Assembly (NCBI RefSeq): GCF_030323265.1
Contig: NZ_CP104992.1
Span: 3,571,501-3,635,500 of the forward strand
Direction: 5' to 3'
Origin: Terrirhizobium terrae
Lineage (GTDB): Bacteria > Pseudomonadota > Alphaproteobacteria > Rhizobiales > Rhizobiaceae
DNA: 64,000 nucleotides
This document shows positions 28,406-37,991 of the stretch, piece by piece (positions within the stretch are counted from its first letter, which is position 1; every line of letters starts with the position of its first letter). Below the pieces are notes generated by a model. That model made no database searches. It was not told the origin of the DNA and worked only from the letters and a program-made list of their open reading frames with translations. Position numbers and translations under genes: made by a program.

Positions 28406-29578
28406 TTGGCCTTTTCGAAGAAGAGGGATGGCAAAGCCCCTCCTTTGAGTAGTCCTTCCTTGTTTCATCTCGCCAAAGCTATTCTCTGCCTCTACGTCGT
28501 CACCCGCTTCATCCTGCCGCTGCCCTGGCCAAGATGGTTCAAGGGGCTGATCGCCGTCGTGCTGATGGTGGTGTTCCAGCACAGCCTGATCAGCCTGCTC
28601 GTCTTCGGCACGATGTTCTCGCCGGAAGTGCCGCGGGTGGTGATGATCGCGGTCAACTGGATGGCCGGTTCGGTGCTGCTTCTGTCCGCCTTCCAGCTTG
28701 CGACCGATGTCCTCACGCTCTTAGTTGCCGCCGTGAAACGCCGCCGCGTGCGGATAGCGCCGAAACTGCGCTACGGGATCGGTGCCATCGCCCTGTCGCT
28801 GGCCGCCTTTGCCGTCAGCCAGGCGATCCGCGTACCGCCGGTCAAGGAGGTCGAGATAAGGGTGCGTGACCTGCCGCGCGAATTCGACGGCTACCGCATG
28901 ATTCAGCTCACCGATCTGCATATCAGCCGCCTCTTCCAGGCTCCTTGGGTGGAGGAGACGGTGGCGAAGGCGAATGCCCAGAACGCCGACCTGATCGTCA
29001 TCACTGGCGACCTGATCGACGGCGACCTCCAGGCCCGCGCCCGCGATGTCGCACCGTTAGCAAAGCTCACCGCAGCAGACGGCGTCTACACCATCCCCGG
29101 CAATCACGAATATTATTTCGGCCATGACGGCTGGATGGCGCAATACCAGGCACTTGGCCTCAAGACGATTTCGAACGGCCATGTCGTTCTTCAGCGCGGC
29201 AGTGCGAAACTGACGCTTGCCGGCGTCAACGACCTTGCGGCGACCCGCTTCGGCCTGGAGGCTCCGGATATCGGAAAGGCTTTGGCCGGTGCTCCATCAG
29301 AAGCTCCTGTCATCCTCCTCAACCACCAGCCGCGCGAGGCGCGGATCATGGCGGCCGCTGGCGCCGACCTGCAGCTTTCCGGCCATACCCATGGCGGCAT
29401 GATCAAAGGCTTCGACAGGCTTGTCGCACGCTTCAACAACGGTTTCGTCTCGGGCCTCTATGACGTCGATGGAATGCAGCTCTACGTCAACAACGGCACG
29501 GCGCTGTGGATCGGCTTTGCGCTGAGGCTCGGTGTTCCCTCCGAGTTGACGGTGATCACACTCAGGCCACAGCAATGA
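28406..29578 (+). CDS. Membrane-anchored metallophosphoesterase
   Basis: YaeI/YkuE-like phosphoesterase of 390 residues. Four N-terminal hydrophobic helices (about residues 18-135) anchor it; the catalytic domain then shows the calcineurin-type metal motifs QLTDLHISRLF, VITGDLIDGD, PGNHEYYFG and LSGHTHGGMI. Such enzymes cleave phosphodiesters or lipid-linked substrates with two metal ions. The start is uncertain: TTG 28406 has GAGGTG close by; TTG 28445 is an alternative. Confidence 0.88.
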   Translation: MAFSKKRDGKAPPLSSPSLFHLAKAILCLYVVTRFILPLPWPRWFKGLIAVVLMVVFQHSLISLLVFGTMFSPEVPRVVMIAVNWMAGSVLLLSAFQLATDVLTLLVAAVKRRRVRIAPKLRYGIGAIALSLAAFAVSQAIRVPPVKEVEIRVRDLPREFDGYRMIQLTDLHISRLFQAPWVEETVAKANAQNADLIVITGDLIDGDLQARARDVAPLAKLTAADGVYTIPGNHEYYFGHDGWMAQYQALGLKTISNGHVVLQRGSAKLTLAGVNDLAATRFGLEAPDIGKALAGAPSEAPVILLNHQPREARIMAAAGADLQLSGHTHGGMIKGFDRLVARFNNGFVSGLYDVDGMQLYVNNGTALWIGFALRLGVPSELTVITLRPQQ

Positions 29579-29756
29579 TACTTCCGGAGACGTATTGCGG
29601 CGATGCTTGCCTGCTGCGTAGGAAATAGACTGTTCGCGACGCTACGACCTCGACATTGCGCCGCAACATACTACATACCTAATAATCGTCGTGCGGACAT
29701 GAGCTGCGGCGGCTGGGGGTAATGATCTGCTCTCGCTCACAACTGCAGGGACAAGT

Positions 29757-30014
29757 ATGAGCGAAACCGCAGAGCGTACCAAAAAAATCATCGCGGACTA
29801 TCTGGACATCGATCCTGTCGAACTCAAAGATGAGACATCGTTTTCGGAGGATCTAGATCTGGATTCTCTGGCTAAGATGGAACTCATCATCGCCTTTGAA
29901 GAGGCATTTTCCATCGATGTCCCCGATGACACTCTCGATACGATCCTGACCGTTCAGGATGCCATCGGCGCCATTGAAACCGCTCGATCCGATATTTCCT
30001 CCGTCGCGACGTAA
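29757..30014 (+). CDS. Orphan acyl carrier protein
   Basis: An 85-residue acidic acyl carrier protein. The phosphopantetheine Ser is in DLDLDSLAKMELIIAFEEAF; the following IDVPDDTLDTILTVQDAIGA is also typical. It differs from the housekeeping AcpP motif (LGADSLD) and from AcpXL, so it is a specialised paralogue. No synthase, ketosynthase or phosphopantetheinyl transferase is nearby. The upstream gap (29579-29756) is relatively AT-rich, so it probably has its own promoter. The partner pathway is unknown. Confidence 0.88.
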   Translation: MSETAERTKKIIADYLDIDPVELKDETSFSEDLDLDSLAKMELIIAFEEAFSIDVPDDTLDTILTVQDAIGAIETARSDISSVAT

Positions 30015-30120
30015 TGTTCCACGACCGCGATCACGAATGGGCAAGATGGTAGCGTTGGCCCGCCATTCTTGACAGGAACTTGCGTGTCCTTCGCCAGTTA
30101 GGTAGGCGGAGGAAATCACG

Positions 30121-30228
30121 ATGTACAAGCCATCCAAGCATAATCACGACTGGGCCTTCTATATAGGCGTCAACCTTGCCCTCGTAGCCGTTATCGCTTC
30201 GAGCATGTTCTTCATCTGGCCGCTCTGA
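30121..30228 (+). CDS. 35-residue single-span membrane protein
   Basis: A very short gene starting ATG 30121, preceded by GGAGGAAAT at ideal spacing and ending TGA 30226-30228. The N-terminus is polar (YKPSKHNHD) and residues 11-35 form one membrane helix (AFYIGVNLALVAVIASSMFF). It is convergent with prmB, whose stop is 8 bases away. Small proteins like this are often missed in annotation. No function is known. Confidence 0.65.
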   Translation: MYKPSKHNHDWAFYIGVNLALVAVIASSMFFIWPL

Positions 30229-30236
30229 CGGCGGCT

Positions 30237-31157
30237 TTATTCGGTGACGCCGAGCGCTTCGGCTGAAATCCAGAAGACTGCGTCCTGGGATTCCGCCGTT
30301 TCAAGCCAGAGAAATTCCAGATGCGGGAATTCTTCTTCGAGGATCTCGCGTCCTGACCCGATCTCGCAGATCATCCCGCCCTCGGGATTGAGATAGTCGG
30401 CCGCCTGGGCGAGGATTTTGCGGACGAGATCGAGCCCGTCTTCGCCACCGTCATGGGCCATGGCTGGCTCCGCCCGGTGCTCGGCCGGAAAGCTGTCCAT
30501 CGAGGCATGGTCGACATAGGGCGGGTTGGTGATGATCAGGTCGTAGGTCTTGCCCTTCAGCGGCCCGAACAGATCACCGCGATAGAGCGATACCTGTTCC
30601 GCGACCTCGTGCTCATCGACATTGATTTTCGCGACTTCCAGCGCATCGCCCGAAAGATCGACGGCATCGATGGCCGCATTCGGGAAGAATTTTGCGGCGA
30701 GCACCGCGAGGCAGCCGGAGCCCGTGCAGATGTCGACGGCACTCTCCACCGCAAAGGGATCGGGCAGGTAGGCCGAGCCCTGTTCGCCGAGATATTCCGA
30801 GAACAGGATTTCGCCGATATGGGAGCGCGGCACGATCACCCGCTCATCCACATGGAAGCGCACGCCCTGGATATAGGCATGGCCTGTAATGTAGGAGGTC
30901 GGCTTGCGCGTTGTCACTCGCGTCTCGATACGTTCGGCAAGCAGCTTGCGCTCGGCGGGCAGCAGGCGGGCGTCGAGGAAGGGATCGAGCGCGTCGATCG
31001 GCAGGTTGAGCGTATCGAGCAGTAGGAAGGCCGCGTCGTCGCCCGCCGTCGTCGTGCCGTGGCCGAAGCTGAGTTCGGCTTCATTGAAGCGGGAGATCGC
31101 GTAGCGCCAGTAGTCGCGCAGCGTCACGAGTTCGCGGATGATGTCGTCCTGGCTCAA
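30237..31157 (-). CDS. prmB: 50S ribosomal protein uL3 N5-glutamine methyltransferase
   Basis: PrmB methylates a glutamine of ribosomal protein uL3 using S-adenosylmethionine. The 306-residue protein has the N-terminal helical domain (YAISRFNEAELSFGHG typical of PrmB rather than PrmC), the SAM motif VDICTGSGCLAVLAAKFFP and the catalytic NPPY in YDLIITNPPYVDHASM. The C-terminal LVRKILAQAADYLNPEGGMI is conserved. It appears to be a single gene, divergent from an RsuA-type gene. Confidence 0.93.
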   Translation of the reverse strand: MSQDDIIRELVTLRDYWRYAISRFNEAELSFGHGTTTAGDDAAFLLLDTLNLPIDALDPFLDARLLPAERKLLAERIETRVTTRKPTSYITGHAYIQGVRFHVDERVIVPRSHIGEILFSEYLGEQGSAYLPDPFAVESAVDICTGSGCLAVLAAKFFPNAAIDAVDLSGDALEVAKINVDEHEVAEQVSLYRGDLFGPLKGKTYDLIITNPPYVDHASMDSFPAEHRAEPAMAHDGGEDGLDLVRKILAQAADYLNPEGGMICEIGSGREILEEEFPHLEFLWLETAESQDAVFWISAEALGVTE

Positions 31158-31351
31158 CTTGTTCTCACCTTCATAGCCGCCCTTCGTCGCCGCTCGGGCA
31201 TAGTCTCGTCTATCGCCAGCGCATATTTGGGCTGGACGGCCCCGCCTTTAGAATGGCAAGGGCGAGCGGGTCAACCGATACCGAAGCCTGCCGTGATCAT
31301 CAACATGCTTCATTGAGGCGAATATATGCGAGCCGGCAAAGAGGAAGAGCG

Positions 31352-32149
31352 ATGAAGGACAGAGGCAGAAGCCGTAGCCCGGCGGGCCGGCAGAAGGCGC
31401 AGGGCCCGTCAGGCGGCAAGCGCGCCACCCTGCCCCGCGCGCTCTCCAAGCTCGGCTACTGTTCCCGCACGCAGGCTGAGGAACTGATCCGCGCCGGCCG
31501 CGTGACCGTTGACGGCCGCTTCGTCAGGGATATCGAGACCTGGGTGGATATCGAAGATGCCGGGATTGCAGTGGACGGCAAGTCCGTCGTGGCAGAGGCA
31601 CCCGTCTACCTGATGCTCAACAAGCCGCGCGGCCTCGTTACCACCCGTCACGACCCGGAAGGGCGGCCGACTGTGTTCGACTGCCTCAAGGGGTTCGATC
31701 ATGCGCACCTCTCCCCCGTCGGACGGTTGGACAAGGCGAGCGAGGGCCTGCTCCTCTTCACCAATGACACGCTGTTCGCCAACGCGCTGATGGACCCGCA
31801 GACCCATGTCTCGAAGACCTATCACGTCCAGGCGGGCAGCATTGTCGATGACGAAGCGTTGCAGGCCTTGACGCGCGGCGTGATGGATGATGGCGAGATG
31901 CTGGCGGCAAAGAGGGCCAGCAAGCTGCGTGAGGGTGAGAAGAATTCCTGGCTTGAGATCGAACTCGACGAGGGCAAGAACCGCCAGATCCGACGTATGC
32001 TGGAGGTACTGGATATCGCCACGCTTCGGCTCGTTCGTGTTGCGATCGGGAACCTTGCGCTCGGGGAATTGGAAAAGGGTGCCGCCCGGCCACTGACGGC
32101 CGACGAACTCGCCGATCTCCAGCGTCTATCAAAGCCTGGCGCTCGCTGA
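31352..32149 (+). CDS. RsuA/RluB/E/F family pseudouridine synthase
   Basis: rRNA pseudouridine synthase of 265 residues from ATG 31352 (AGAGGAAG upstream). A basic N-terminal tail precedes an S4 RNA-binding domain (residues 27-70, LPRALSKLGYCSRTQAEELI) and the catalytic domain with GRLDKASEGLLLFTND containing the nucleophilic Asp, then KNRQIRRMLEVLDIATLRLV. The family modifies 16S or 23S rRNA; RluB or RsuA specificity cannot be told. It is convergent with the GGDEF-EAL gene, stops four bases apart. Confidence 0.9.
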   Translation: MKDRGRSRSPAGRQKAQGPSGGKRATLPRALSKLGYCSRTQAEELIRAGRVTVDGRFVRDIETWVDIEDAGIAVDGKSVVAEAPVYLMLNKPRGLVTTRHDPEGRPTVFDCLKGFDHAHLSPVGRLDKASEGLLLFTNDTLFANALMDPQTHVSKTYHVQAGSIVDDEALQALTRGVMDDGEMLAAKRASKLREGEKNSWLEIELDEGKNRQIRRMLEVLDIATLRLVRVAIGNLALGELEKGAARPLTADELADLQRLSKPGAR

Positions 32150-32152
32150 TCA

Positions 32153-34527
32153 CTAGCCGCGTTTGCGTAAGGGTGGAACCTGCCGGAGCCCGGACAGCAG
32201 CTCCACCTCGTCCGCGCTCTTCGGTTTTCCGAGTAGAAAGCCCTGCAGTTGCTCGATGCCGTCCTCGACGACCATCCGCTGCTGGCCGAAGGTCTCGATG
32301 CCTTCCGCCACGACCGGCAGTTCGAGGCTCTTGCCGAGGCCGATGATGGCACGAACGATGGCTCTCGCACTCTCGTTCTCTTCCATCGAGCTGATGAAGC
32401 TTCGATCGATCTTGATCTTGTCGAACGGAAAACTGTGCAGGTTGCTGAGCGACGAATAGCCGGTTCCGAAATCGTCCATCACCACATGCACACCGAGCGC
32501 CTTCAGCCGTAGAAGAATGGCAAGCGTCTTGTCGCGGTCTTTAAGGAGCGAGGTCTCGGTGATTTCGAGTTCCAGGCGATGCGGCTCCAAACCGCTTTCG
32601 GCCAGCGCCGATGTGACCACTTCGACGAGATTGGGGAAGCGGAACTGCACGGCAGAGACGTTGACGGCAACGGCAAGCCCGTTGTCCCACTGGCTTGCCG
32701 TGCGGCAGGCCTCGCGCAGCGCCCATTCGCCGAGCGTGACGATGATGCCGGTCTCTTCTGCGACGCCGATGAACACGCCGGGCGAGACCTTGCCGAGCTC
32801 CGGATGGGTCCAGCGCATCAGCGCCTCGTAGCCGGTGCAGGTGCCGTCCGTCGCATCGAACAACGGCTGGAAGACGAGGCTGAGCTGCTGGCGCAGGACC
32901 GCGTGGCGAAGCTCGCTCTCGATCAGTCGCCGTTCCCGCAGTTCCTGGTCCATGGCCGCCGAATAGAAGGCAGCGGTACCGCGGCCGGAGAACTTGGCAT
33001 TGTAGAGCGCCATGTCCGCGGCGTTGCGCAGGTCATGCGCCGTCTCGCCGTCCTCCGGATAGATCGCGACGCCGATGCTGACGCCGACGGCCTTCGGATC
33101 GAGCGTGACATTCATCTCCTGCCGGAACGTGTCGAGAATGCGCTCTGCCAGCATGCTCGCGCCCATGGGCTGGTCGAGGCCGGTCTGCAGGATGATGAAT
33201 TCGTCGCCACCGATCCGGGCCGGCGTATCGGCCGAGCCGACGCAGCGGCGCAGGATATCGGCGACGTTGATCAGCACACGGTCTCCTCGGCATGGCCGAA
33301 GACGTCGTTGACTGCCTTGAAACGATCGAGGTCAAGCGCCAGTACGGCACACCGCTCCTTGAGCTTGGCGGCATCCTTCAATGCCACTTCCAGTCGTTCG
33401 CTGAACAGCGTGCGGTTCGGCAGGTCCGTCAATGCATCATGGCGCGCCATATGGGCGACGCGGCGCTCGGCGATCCGCTTTTCGGTGAGGTCGCGGACTG
33501 CGAGAACCTGACAGGCGCGGCCGCGATATTCGATCGTGTGGACCGCGACTTCGAGAAAGACTTCCCGCTGCACCTTGAGCGGCACGGCCTCGACGGCACC
33601 GCTTCTCTGGTCGGCCAGCGACAGGCCGTCCGCGGCGACCAGGAGGTGATCCGGGCTGCGGCCGAGAACGTCCCTGTCCTGAAGGCCGATCATTTCGGCA
33701 AAGCGGGCATTGGCCTCGATGATGACGCCCTCGCGGACCACGGCCAGCCCTTCGAGCGTCGCATCGGCAAAGCCGCGCAGGTCAGTCAGGTAGCGGTCGA
33801 CGAAGCTGGCCGCGACCGTCGTCAGGATGATGACGCTCATCACGATCGAGATCGCGCCGATCAGCCACGTCCTGCCACTGCCGTCGAGCGAGGCTGCGGG
33901 TAGAGATGGATCGGGAACGAGCTCGGTTGCCGACATGGCGGTGAAGTGCAGGATGCAGATTGCCAGTACCCCGGAGAGTACCGCCGCGGTCATCGCCGCC
34001 TTGCCGCGGCGGCGCATCGAGAGGCGGAAGGCGAAGGTGAACAGTGCAAAGGAAAGCAGTGCTCCGGCCGGGATGGCTCCGATCTCGTAACGGATCGTGG
34101 CAGCGGCGCGGATCGCCTCCGTGCCGGTGAAATGCATGGCGGCGACGGTTGCGGTCGCCATCAGTCCGGCCAGGATATCGCTCCCTACGGTGCCTTTTTC
34201 AGCGACTTTCAAGCTCGCCCAGAAACCGACCGCTGAAATCCAGGCCGAAATGATCGTGATCAGAAGATCGAACTCGATGTCCACCGTGCCCTGATAGGCG
34301 AGCATCGCCACGAAATGGGTAGCCCAGACGGAAAGCCCACCCGTAACTGCGGCGATCACCAGCCAGACGCGTCGCCGCTGCTGGCTGCACTCGACCGCGC
34401 GTCGATGGATGAGGAAGAAGGCGAACATGCCGATGACGCATATGACCGCGGCCAGCGCGACAATGCTTCGATCATGCTGGATGGCAACGCATTCGAGGAC
34501 CTTGAACATACGAGCTACCACATTCAC
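32153..34527 (-). CDS. MHYT-PAS-GGDEF-EAL cyclic-di-GMP signalling protein, frameshifted
   Basis: Membrane-bound cyclic-di-GMP enzyme of about 791 residues. The N-terminal MHYT sensor (seven helices) has the repeats THFVAMLAY, MHFTGTEA and LHFTAMSA, thought to bind copper for O2/NO sensing. A PAS-like region (residues 248-360) follows, then GGDEF (active-site motif GGDEF intact) and EAL (GYEALMRW intact, with VMDDFGTGYSSLSNL). One G is missing at 33285-33286 (GAGGAG for GAGGGAG); restoring it joins NDVFGHAE to GDRVLINVADILRR. Net activity, synthesis or hydrolysis, cannot be told. Confidence 0.9.
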
Positions 34528-34563
34528 GCGGTGATTGATTTCACCGACTGTTGCAATGAGCAG

Positions 34564-34583
34564 CTTAAATTCCCGTATTTAAG
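34564..34583. promoter_or_regulatory. Inverted repeat upstream of the MHYT-GGDEF-EAL gene
   Basis: CTTAAAT and ATTTAAG are perfectly complementary around TCCCGT, 37 bases before the start codon of the signalling gene. The AT-rich dyad suggests an operator; the regulator is unknown. Confidence 0.4.
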
Positions 34584-34631
34584 AAAGCAATAATATATGA
34601 GGATGGATCGAGTTCCGATCCGCCAAGGTTA

Positions 34632-35690
34632 TCAGGCCGTTGCCAACGCCCTGTTCTGTTCAAGATCGACCGCGGCGAAGGCTGCAGAAATGATATCGAC
34701 GCTTGCACCCGGGCGGGTTGCTTCGGAGGACAGGATCTGGCGGAAGCGGCGGGCGCCGGCAAAGCCCTGGAAAAGCCCGACCATATGGCGAGTAACGTGA
34801 TGCAACCGGCCACCAGAGGTGATGACCTGTTCTGCATAGGCGATCATCGTGTCGCGCAGCGCAAGCCAGTCGAAATCGGCAGTCGCAACGGTGCTTTCAC
34901 CTGCCAGCATGGCATTGACGCCCGCAAGCAGGCCGGTATTCTGGTAGGCGGCGCGGCCGAGCATGACCCCATCCATCACCGCAAGGTGACTTTTCGCCTG
35001 ATCGAGATCGGAGATGCCGCCGTTGATGCCGATGAATACTTTGGGGTTTTCGCGCTTCATGCGATGCACGAGGTCGTAATCGAGCGGCGGGATTTCGCGG
35101 TTCTCCTTCGGCGAAAGTCCCTGCAGCCATGCCTTGCGGGCGTGGATCCAGATGGCGTCCGCCCCTGCCCCGATCATTCGGGCAAGGAAATCAGGCAGTA
35201 CACCTGCCGGCTCCTGATCATCGATACCGATGCGGCATTTGACCGTCACCGGAGCGGAGGAAACTTTCTTCATTGTAGAGATGAGATCGGCGACATGGCC
35301 GGGATCACGCATCAGGCAGGCGCCGAACGTGCCGGATTGAACGCGGTCAGACGGGCAGCCGACATTGAGCCCGATTTCGTCATAGCCGTAGTCGGACGCA
35401 ATACGGATTGCTTCGGAAAGCTTGCCGGCATCCGAGCCACCAAGCTGAAGAGCGATGGGGTGTTCGGCAGGCGAGAAAGAAAGAAGCCGCTCCCGCGGCC
35501 CGTGGATGATGGCATCCGCCACCACCATCTCGGTATAGAGCAGCGCCCGCGACGACAACTGCCGGTGCAGGTAACGGCAATGCCGGTCAGTCCAGTCAAT
35601 CATGGGGGCGACCGCGAAGATCTTTTCGCCGGACTTCAGCGCTGTCTCGTAGAAATTCAAATCACTCGCTCCGAATCGGCGCTGCACCAT
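34632..35690 (-). CDS. dusA: tRNA-dihydrouridine synthase DusA
   Basis: FMN-dependent enzyme that reduces uridine 20/20a in the D-loop of tRNA. The 352-residue protein has FAVAPMIDWTDRHCRYLHRQ, the catalytic Cys in GLNVGCPSDRVQSGTFGACL, and VTVKCRIGIDD, all specific to DusA. ATG 35690 is used; a longer frame from 35783 lacks conserved residues. It lies upstream of the MHYT gene on the same strand, with a gap of about 100 bases. Confidence 0.92.
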   Translation of the reverse strand: MVQRRFGASDLNFYETALKSGEKIFAVAPMIDWTDRHCRYLHRQLSSRALLYTEMVVADAIIHGPRERLLSFSPAEHPIALQLGGSDAGKLSEAIRIASDYGYDEIGLNVGCPSDRVQSGTFGACLMRDPGHVADLISTMKKVSSAPVTVKCRIGIDDQEPAGVLPDFLARMIGAGADAIWIHARKAWLQGLSPKENREIPPLDYDLVHRMKRENPKVFIGINGGISDLDQAKSHLAVMDGVMLGRAAYQNTGLLAGVNAMLAGESTVATADFDWLALRDTMIAYAEQVITSGGRLHHVTRHMVGLFQGFAGARRFRQILSSEATRPGASVDIISAAFAAVDLEQNRALATA

Positions 35691-35898
35691 GCAGGATTGT
35701 CCTGCTTGGAAGGCGCTAATGGTGATGGATTGATCGCTGGAGCCATCGGCATCCGGACGTATGGGCGCTGCTATACAATGCAATTAGCCGAAAAGGAAGG
35801 CTGTGCCCCATGCGCAGCATTGAAGTCATCTCGTCGCTGCGGGAACCGGGACGCTGCTCTTTCGTTGATGACCGCATACACACCAACAAGGAACCACC

Positions 35899-36180
35899 AT
35901 GGCCCGCGATTTCTCCGCCGACCTCGACCGTCTGACCAGCCAGCTTGCAGATTTACGCTCAGCGCTTGCAAGGCAGGCAAGTGCCTCAGCCGACGATGCG
36001 TCGAGCTATATCATTCCACGGGCGCGTAAGGCCGCGAGCCAGTTTCGCCGTGACAGCCATGCCGTAACCGACGTCGTACGTCGCCATCCGTCTGCCACAA
36101 CCGGAGCCGTCGTCGGCGCTCTCGTACTAACCGCGGCGGTTGCTTTCCTGTTGTCGAGATCCGGATCCAGCCGCGGCTGA
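35899..36180 (+). CDS. DUF883 (ElaB/YqjD-like) membrane-anchored protein
   Basis: A 93-residue protein with a long amphipathic helix (residues 5-60) and one C-terminal membrane span (TTGAVVGALVLTAAVAFLLS), the layout of the ElaB/YqjD family that binds ribosomes or membranes in stationary phase. The short Arg-rich loop RRHP before the span matches the family. AAGGAACC precedes ATG 35899. It stands alone between dusA and a convergent hypothetical gene. Confidence 0.75.
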   Translation: MARDFSADLDRLTSQLADLRSALARQASASADDASSYIIPRARKAASQFRRDSHAVTDVVRRHPSATTGAVVGALVLTAAVAFLLSRSGSSRG

Positions 36181-36211
36181 GGCACGATCACAAGGGAGCC
36201 GCCTCGCGGCG

Positions 36212-36514
36212 TCAATGAACGGACGGCTCTTCTTCTTCATCGAGAAAGCTTTCCAGGCCGTCGCGTTCGGCGGTGGCAAGGAACTCTTCCCAGGCATCCT
36301 TGTCGGTCGCAAAATTCTCGTCCCAGGTCGTGACGACTTCGGTCTGACTGATGACTTCGAGCGTCCAGTCGCCATTCGTGCCGGCCGGGCGGAAGATGTC
36401 CACAAGCACGGTGATACCCTCATCCTCGAATTCGCCGGCGAACTCGGAATGTTCGAGAGCGGGCTCTTTCGGCTGCTTCTGCTTAGGCGGCTTTGACTGG
36501 GGAGGCTTGGACAT
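36212..36514 (-). CDS. Conserved hypothetical acidic protein
   Basis: A 100-residue protein. A Lys/Pro-rich N-terminal tail (MSKPPQSKPPKQKQPKEP) is followed by an acidic domain (ITVLVDIFRPAGTNGDWTLE; WEEFLATAERDGLESF) likely to form a small alpha/beta fold. It resembles a short rhizobial family of unknown role. Convergent with the DUF883 gene; no operon partners. Confidence 0.7.
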   Translation of the reverse strand: MSKPPQSKPPKQKQPKEPALEHSEFAGEFEDEGITVLVDIFRPAGTNGDWTLEVISQTEVVTTWDENFATDKDAWEEFLATAERDGLESFLDEEEEPSVH

Positions 36515-36745
36515 GGTCGAAGACTTTCATCTCGTGCTGCACGGCATAGTCAGTGGCTCGAATTCGGCTCGTATGCAAGGGCGCCGTTAGATGCTCCCCA
36601 TCGATTTCCCGGCCTGTCTCTCGTCCCCATATGGTGACATGGAAACTGTCCAGCTTCATAAGCCTCGCACACAAACGGGCTAGGAATAGCCCTGAAATTG
36701 TTGGACAAAGGCGCCAGCGTCTTTCAGTGATTTGAGGATATCCCC

Positions 36746-37432
36746 ATGCGCGCCACCGTGATCCCTGCCCCCGAACCCGTGCTACTCGACGTCGTCGGCG
36801 AAACCGAACAGTTTCCGGTGCGCCGGGTCTATTGCGTCGGACGCAATTATGCAGACCACGCGATCGAGATGGGCCACGATCCGTCGCGCGAGCCACCCTT
36901 CTTCTTCCAGAAGAATGCCGACAATCTCTATCACGGCGAAACCTTCCCCTACCCGTCTCAGACCTCTTCCGTCCACTACGAGGTTGAGTTAGTGATGGCA
37001 TTGTCCGGTGGCGGTGCCGACATCGCGCCGGAAGATGCGCTCTCCAAGGTCTATGGCTATGGTGTCGGCATCGATTTCACCCGCCGCGACCTGCAGGACC
37101 AGATGAAGAAGATGGGCCGTTCCTGGGAAGTGGCGAAGGCCTTCGAAAACTCCGCGCCGGTTTCCGCCCTCGTGCCGGCCTCGAAGATCGGCCATCCGCA
37201 GGAGGCTGCGATCTGGCTCGACGTCAATGGCGCCCGTAAGCAGGACGGCAACCTGAACCAGATGATCTGGAAGCTGCCGGAAATCATCGCTGAGCTGTCG
37301 AAGCTCTTCGTGCTTGCACCGGGCGACGTGATCATGACCGGTACGCCGGCTGGCGTCGGCCCCATCGTCAAGGGCGACAAGATCACCTGCGGCGTCGACG
37401 GCGTCGGCGATCTGTCGCTTTCGGTGGCCTGA
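36746..37432 (+). CDS. Fumarylacetoacetate hydrolase (FAH) family protein
   Basis: Metal-dependent C-C hydrolase or isomerase of the FAH superfamily, 228 residues. Seen: VYCVGRNYADHAIEMG, FFFQKNADNLY, the metal ligands in HYEVELVMA (two Glu), GYGVGIDFTRRDLQ and IMTGTPAGVGP. This short form resembles YcgM/fumarylpyruvate hydrolase and acylpyruvases. It is 24 bases before the carbonic anhydrase gene, so they probably share a transcript. The exact substrate is unknown. Confidence 0.88.
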   Translation: MRATVIPAPEPVLLDVVGETEQFPVRRVYCVGRNYADHAIEMGHDPSREPPFFFQKNADNLYHGETFPYPSQTSSVHYEVELVMALSGGGADIAPEDALSKVYGYGVGIDFTRRDLQDQMKKMGRSWEVAKAFENSAPVSALVPASKIGHPQEAAIWLDVNGARKQDGNLNQMIWKLPEIIAELSKLFVLAPGDVIMTGTPAGVGPIVKGDKITCGVDGVGDLSLSVA

Positions 37433-37456
37433 AACGAAGAAACGGGGAGATTTCGG

Positions 37457-37984
37457 ATGCCAATCTACGCGCTCGGAGAATTCGCACCGGCACTCCCTGC
37501 CGCCGACCGATTCTGGGTCGCGCCGGATGCCAATGTCATCGGCAAGGTCGAACTCGGCGAGGATGTCGGCATCTGGTTTGGCGCAACACTGCGCGGTGAC
37601 AACGAGCCGATTACTGTCGGCGCGCGCTCCAATATCCAGGAGGGCGTGATGATCCATACCGATCCTGCCTTCCCGGTCACGATCGGTGCCGACTGTACCA
37701 TCGGCCATCACGCAATCGTCCATGGCTGCACGATCGGCGACAATTCGTTGATCGGCATGGGGGCGACGATTTTGAACGGTGCGAAGATCGGTAGGAATTG
37801 CCTGGTCGGCGCCAATGCGCTCGTTACCGAGGGCAAGGAATTTCCCGACAACTCACTGATCGTCGGTTCGCCGGCGAAGGCGATCCGCGTGCTGGATGAT
37901 GACGCGGCCGCGAAGCTGACGGCATCCGCCGCGCGCTACGTCGAGAACTGGAAACGGTTTTCGCGAGATCTCAAAGAGATCTAG
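37457..37984 (+). CDS. Gamma-carbonic anhydrase family protein
   Basis: A 175-residue left-handed beta-helix hexapeptide-repeat protein of the gamma-carbonic anhydrase type. The zinc-site residues are visible in VMIHTDPAFPVTIGADCTIG and GHHAIVHGCTIGDNSLIGMG. Such proteins act as CO2 hydratases or as scaffold subunits. GGGGAG precedes ATG 37457. It follows the FAH gene and is convergent with zur. Confidence 0.9.
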   Translation: MPIYALGEFAPALPAADRFWVAPDANVIGKVELGEDVGIWFGATLRGDNEPITVGARSNIQEGVMIHTDPAFPVTIGADCTIGHHAIVHGCTIGDNSLIGMGATILNGAKIGRNCLVGANALVTEGKEFPDNSLIVGSPAKAIRVLDDDAAAKLTASAARYVENWKRFSRDLKEI

Positions 37985-37991
37985 GAACTGA

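Noticed and set aside
29590..29670. Complementary octamers TTGCGGCG and CGCCGCAA upstream of the acyl carrier protein gene
   Set aside because: Spaced more than 50 bases apart with no compact structure; likely chance.
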